DNA of 64,000 bases from Pseudodesulfovibrio sp. (GTDB lineage Bacteria; Desulfobacterota; Desulfovibrionia; Desulfovibrionales; Desulfovibrionaceae), in contig JADGEX010000002.1 in assembly GCA_016744135.1 (NCBI GenBank), positions 124,001 through 188,000 on the forward strand, read 5' to 3'. Below the pieces are notes generated by a model, which worked only from the letters and a program-made list of their open reading frames with translations, was not told the DNA's origin and did no database searches. Each line of letters opens with the position of its first letter. The stretch's first letter is position 1. Made by a program: the position numbers and the translations under genes. Of the stretch, positions 63,472 through 64,000 are shown in pieces.

Positions 63472-63888
63472 CTAGGGACCAGGCGGTGGCGGTGGAGGTA
63501 AACGAAAGAGACTAAATTTGCGATGACGATGGTTTTTGATCATCTCATCCAATTCTGTCTGCTTTTCCGGGGAAAGATGAACTTTTACCCTGCTGATTCC
63601 GTCATCGAGAATGGCCTTGAGTTTGGGGCCATTTTGCATACGGAATTCATACATTTTATCCATGGTCTTTTCCACTTCAATAATAATGGGAGGCATTTGG
63701 CTGTCAGGAAGATTGAGTTCATCCTGCAAGTGGCCTATAATTTTCCCTTTCAATTTTTCTCGAAATTCAGGGCCTCGACCAAAGGAATCGAAGTGGTGCT
63801 TGATGACTATACCTGTCCCAAGGATGCCGGAGGCTGCCCCGGCCACGAATATAGCGATACATGCGGTCCAAATTTTCCAATTTTTCAT
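63472..63888 (-). CDS. Periplasmic Spy/CpxP-like (heavy-metal sensor type) protein
   Basis: This 138-residue protein has one N-terminal membrane segment (IWTACIAIFVAGAASGILGTGIV) and a helical, charged periplasmic part with LNLPDSQMPPIIIEVEKTMDKMYEFR and LSPEKQTELDEMIKNH, as in Spy/CpxP and ZraP-type proteins that bind misfolded proteins or metals. The C-terminus is proline-rich (LPPPPPPGP). Its start lies 9 bp after the partial gene at the window edge, so both are likely co-transcribed. Confidence 0.78.
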   Translation of the reverse strand: MKNWKIWTACIAIFVAGAASGILGTGIVIKHHFDSFGRGPEFREKLKGKIIGHLQDELNLPDSQMPPIIIEVEKTMDKMYEFRMQNGPKLKAILDDGISRVKVHLSPEKQTELDEMIKNHRHRKFSLFRLPPPPPPGP

Positions 63889-63897
63889 GAGTCTCTC

Positions 63898-63999
63898 CTA
63901 AATCATCGATTCCATGATGGTTGGCAAAACAGCCTGGTTACTGAGGGCCGTGTAGATTTCGCCAGAAACATCAACCATGGTCCATGTTGCAAAAACGCC
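63898..63999 (-). CDS. 3' end of a gene continuing beyond the window
   Basis: The last 33 codons of a minus-strand gene lie at the window edge (ending PTIMESMI, stop TAG at 63900-63898). No family can be read from this piece. In other genomes genes before Spy-like proteins often encode anti-sigma or sigma factors, but I cannot confirm it here. Confidence 0.55.
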   Translation of the reverse strand, partial: GVFATWTMVDVSGEIYTALSNQAVLPTIMESMI

Positions 64000-64000
64000 G

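Overview
The window looks like a chromosomal segment of a marine sulfate reducer of the Desulfovibrionaceae, most like Pseudodesulfovibrio or Desulfovibrio. The grounds are a multiheme cytochrome c pair (octaheme HAO-like protein plus NapC-type quinol dehydrogenase), many PAS-type sensory proteins, tripartite TRAP transport, CstA with a LytS/LytR system, type III glutamine synthetase, moderate GC, and a selenocysteine system. Species assignment is inference; no 16S gene or other marker is present.

Layout. 1-9.3 kb: type III glutamine synthetase, a secreted 5'-nucleotidase, a hybrid histidine kinase, a Gfo/Idh/MocA oxidoreductase, and a periplasmic family-3 solute-binding protein followed by a 28-codon remnant of a second one. 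9.4-18.5 kb: a galactose operon (galT-galK-lacI type regulator-galM) continuing into a complete CUT1-type glucose/galactose ABC transporter, with a tandem LacI-type operator in front. 18.5-35.5 kb: a complete Tad/Flp pilus locus. TadE/TadG/TadE-like genes run leftward, an NtrC-family sigma-54 activator and flp-tadV-cpaB-cpaC-lipoprotein-microORF-tadZ-tadA-tadB-tadC-tadD run rightward, and a hybrid kinase closes the locus. Both arms carry textbook -24/-12 promoters, and four copies of a 7-5-7 inverted repeat sit about 110-310 bp upstream of them, as expected of enhancer sites. 35.5-36.9 kb: gene-free DNA with two roughly 400-bp repeat copies, each holding a stem-loop of about 114 nt.

36.9-41.7 kb: a TRAP transporter with two paralogous binding proteins behind a TetR regulator; three operator copies at exactly 18-bp spacing lie upstream. 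41.7-48 kb: lytR-lytS, then cstA (probable pyruvate/peptide symporter), two small conserved-looking genes and an ArsA-like ATPase. 48-49.7 kb: a fused AhpF/thioredoxin-reductase-like gene interrupted by one in-frame UGA at a U-P-Y-C redox motif, followed after 11 nt by a perfect bacterial SECIS hairpin; it is read here as one selenoprotein. 49.8-53.4 kb: a PAS/GAF diguanylate cyclase and a PAS kinase. 53.5-55.5 kb: the HAO-like/NapC cytochrome pair. 55.9-58.8 kb: a chemoreceptor with a zinc-site-like periplasmic domain and a second family-3 binding protein. 58.9-64 kb: an FMN-binding glutamate synthase-type protein, a divergent HxlR/VOC pair, the selenocysteine tRNA gene selC (anticodon UCA), a DUF169 protein, a Spy-like periplasmic protein and the end of one more gene.

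Functional themes: nitrogen assimilation, sugar and organic acid uptake, surface pili under sigma-54 control, redox defence through selenocysteine, and nitrogen-oxide related respiration or detoxification. The most notable observations are the unmarked selenoprotein with its SECIS and the matching selC gene in the same window, and the sigma-54/enhancer architecture of the Tad locus. Homology calls rest on motif recognition by eye; no database search was run.
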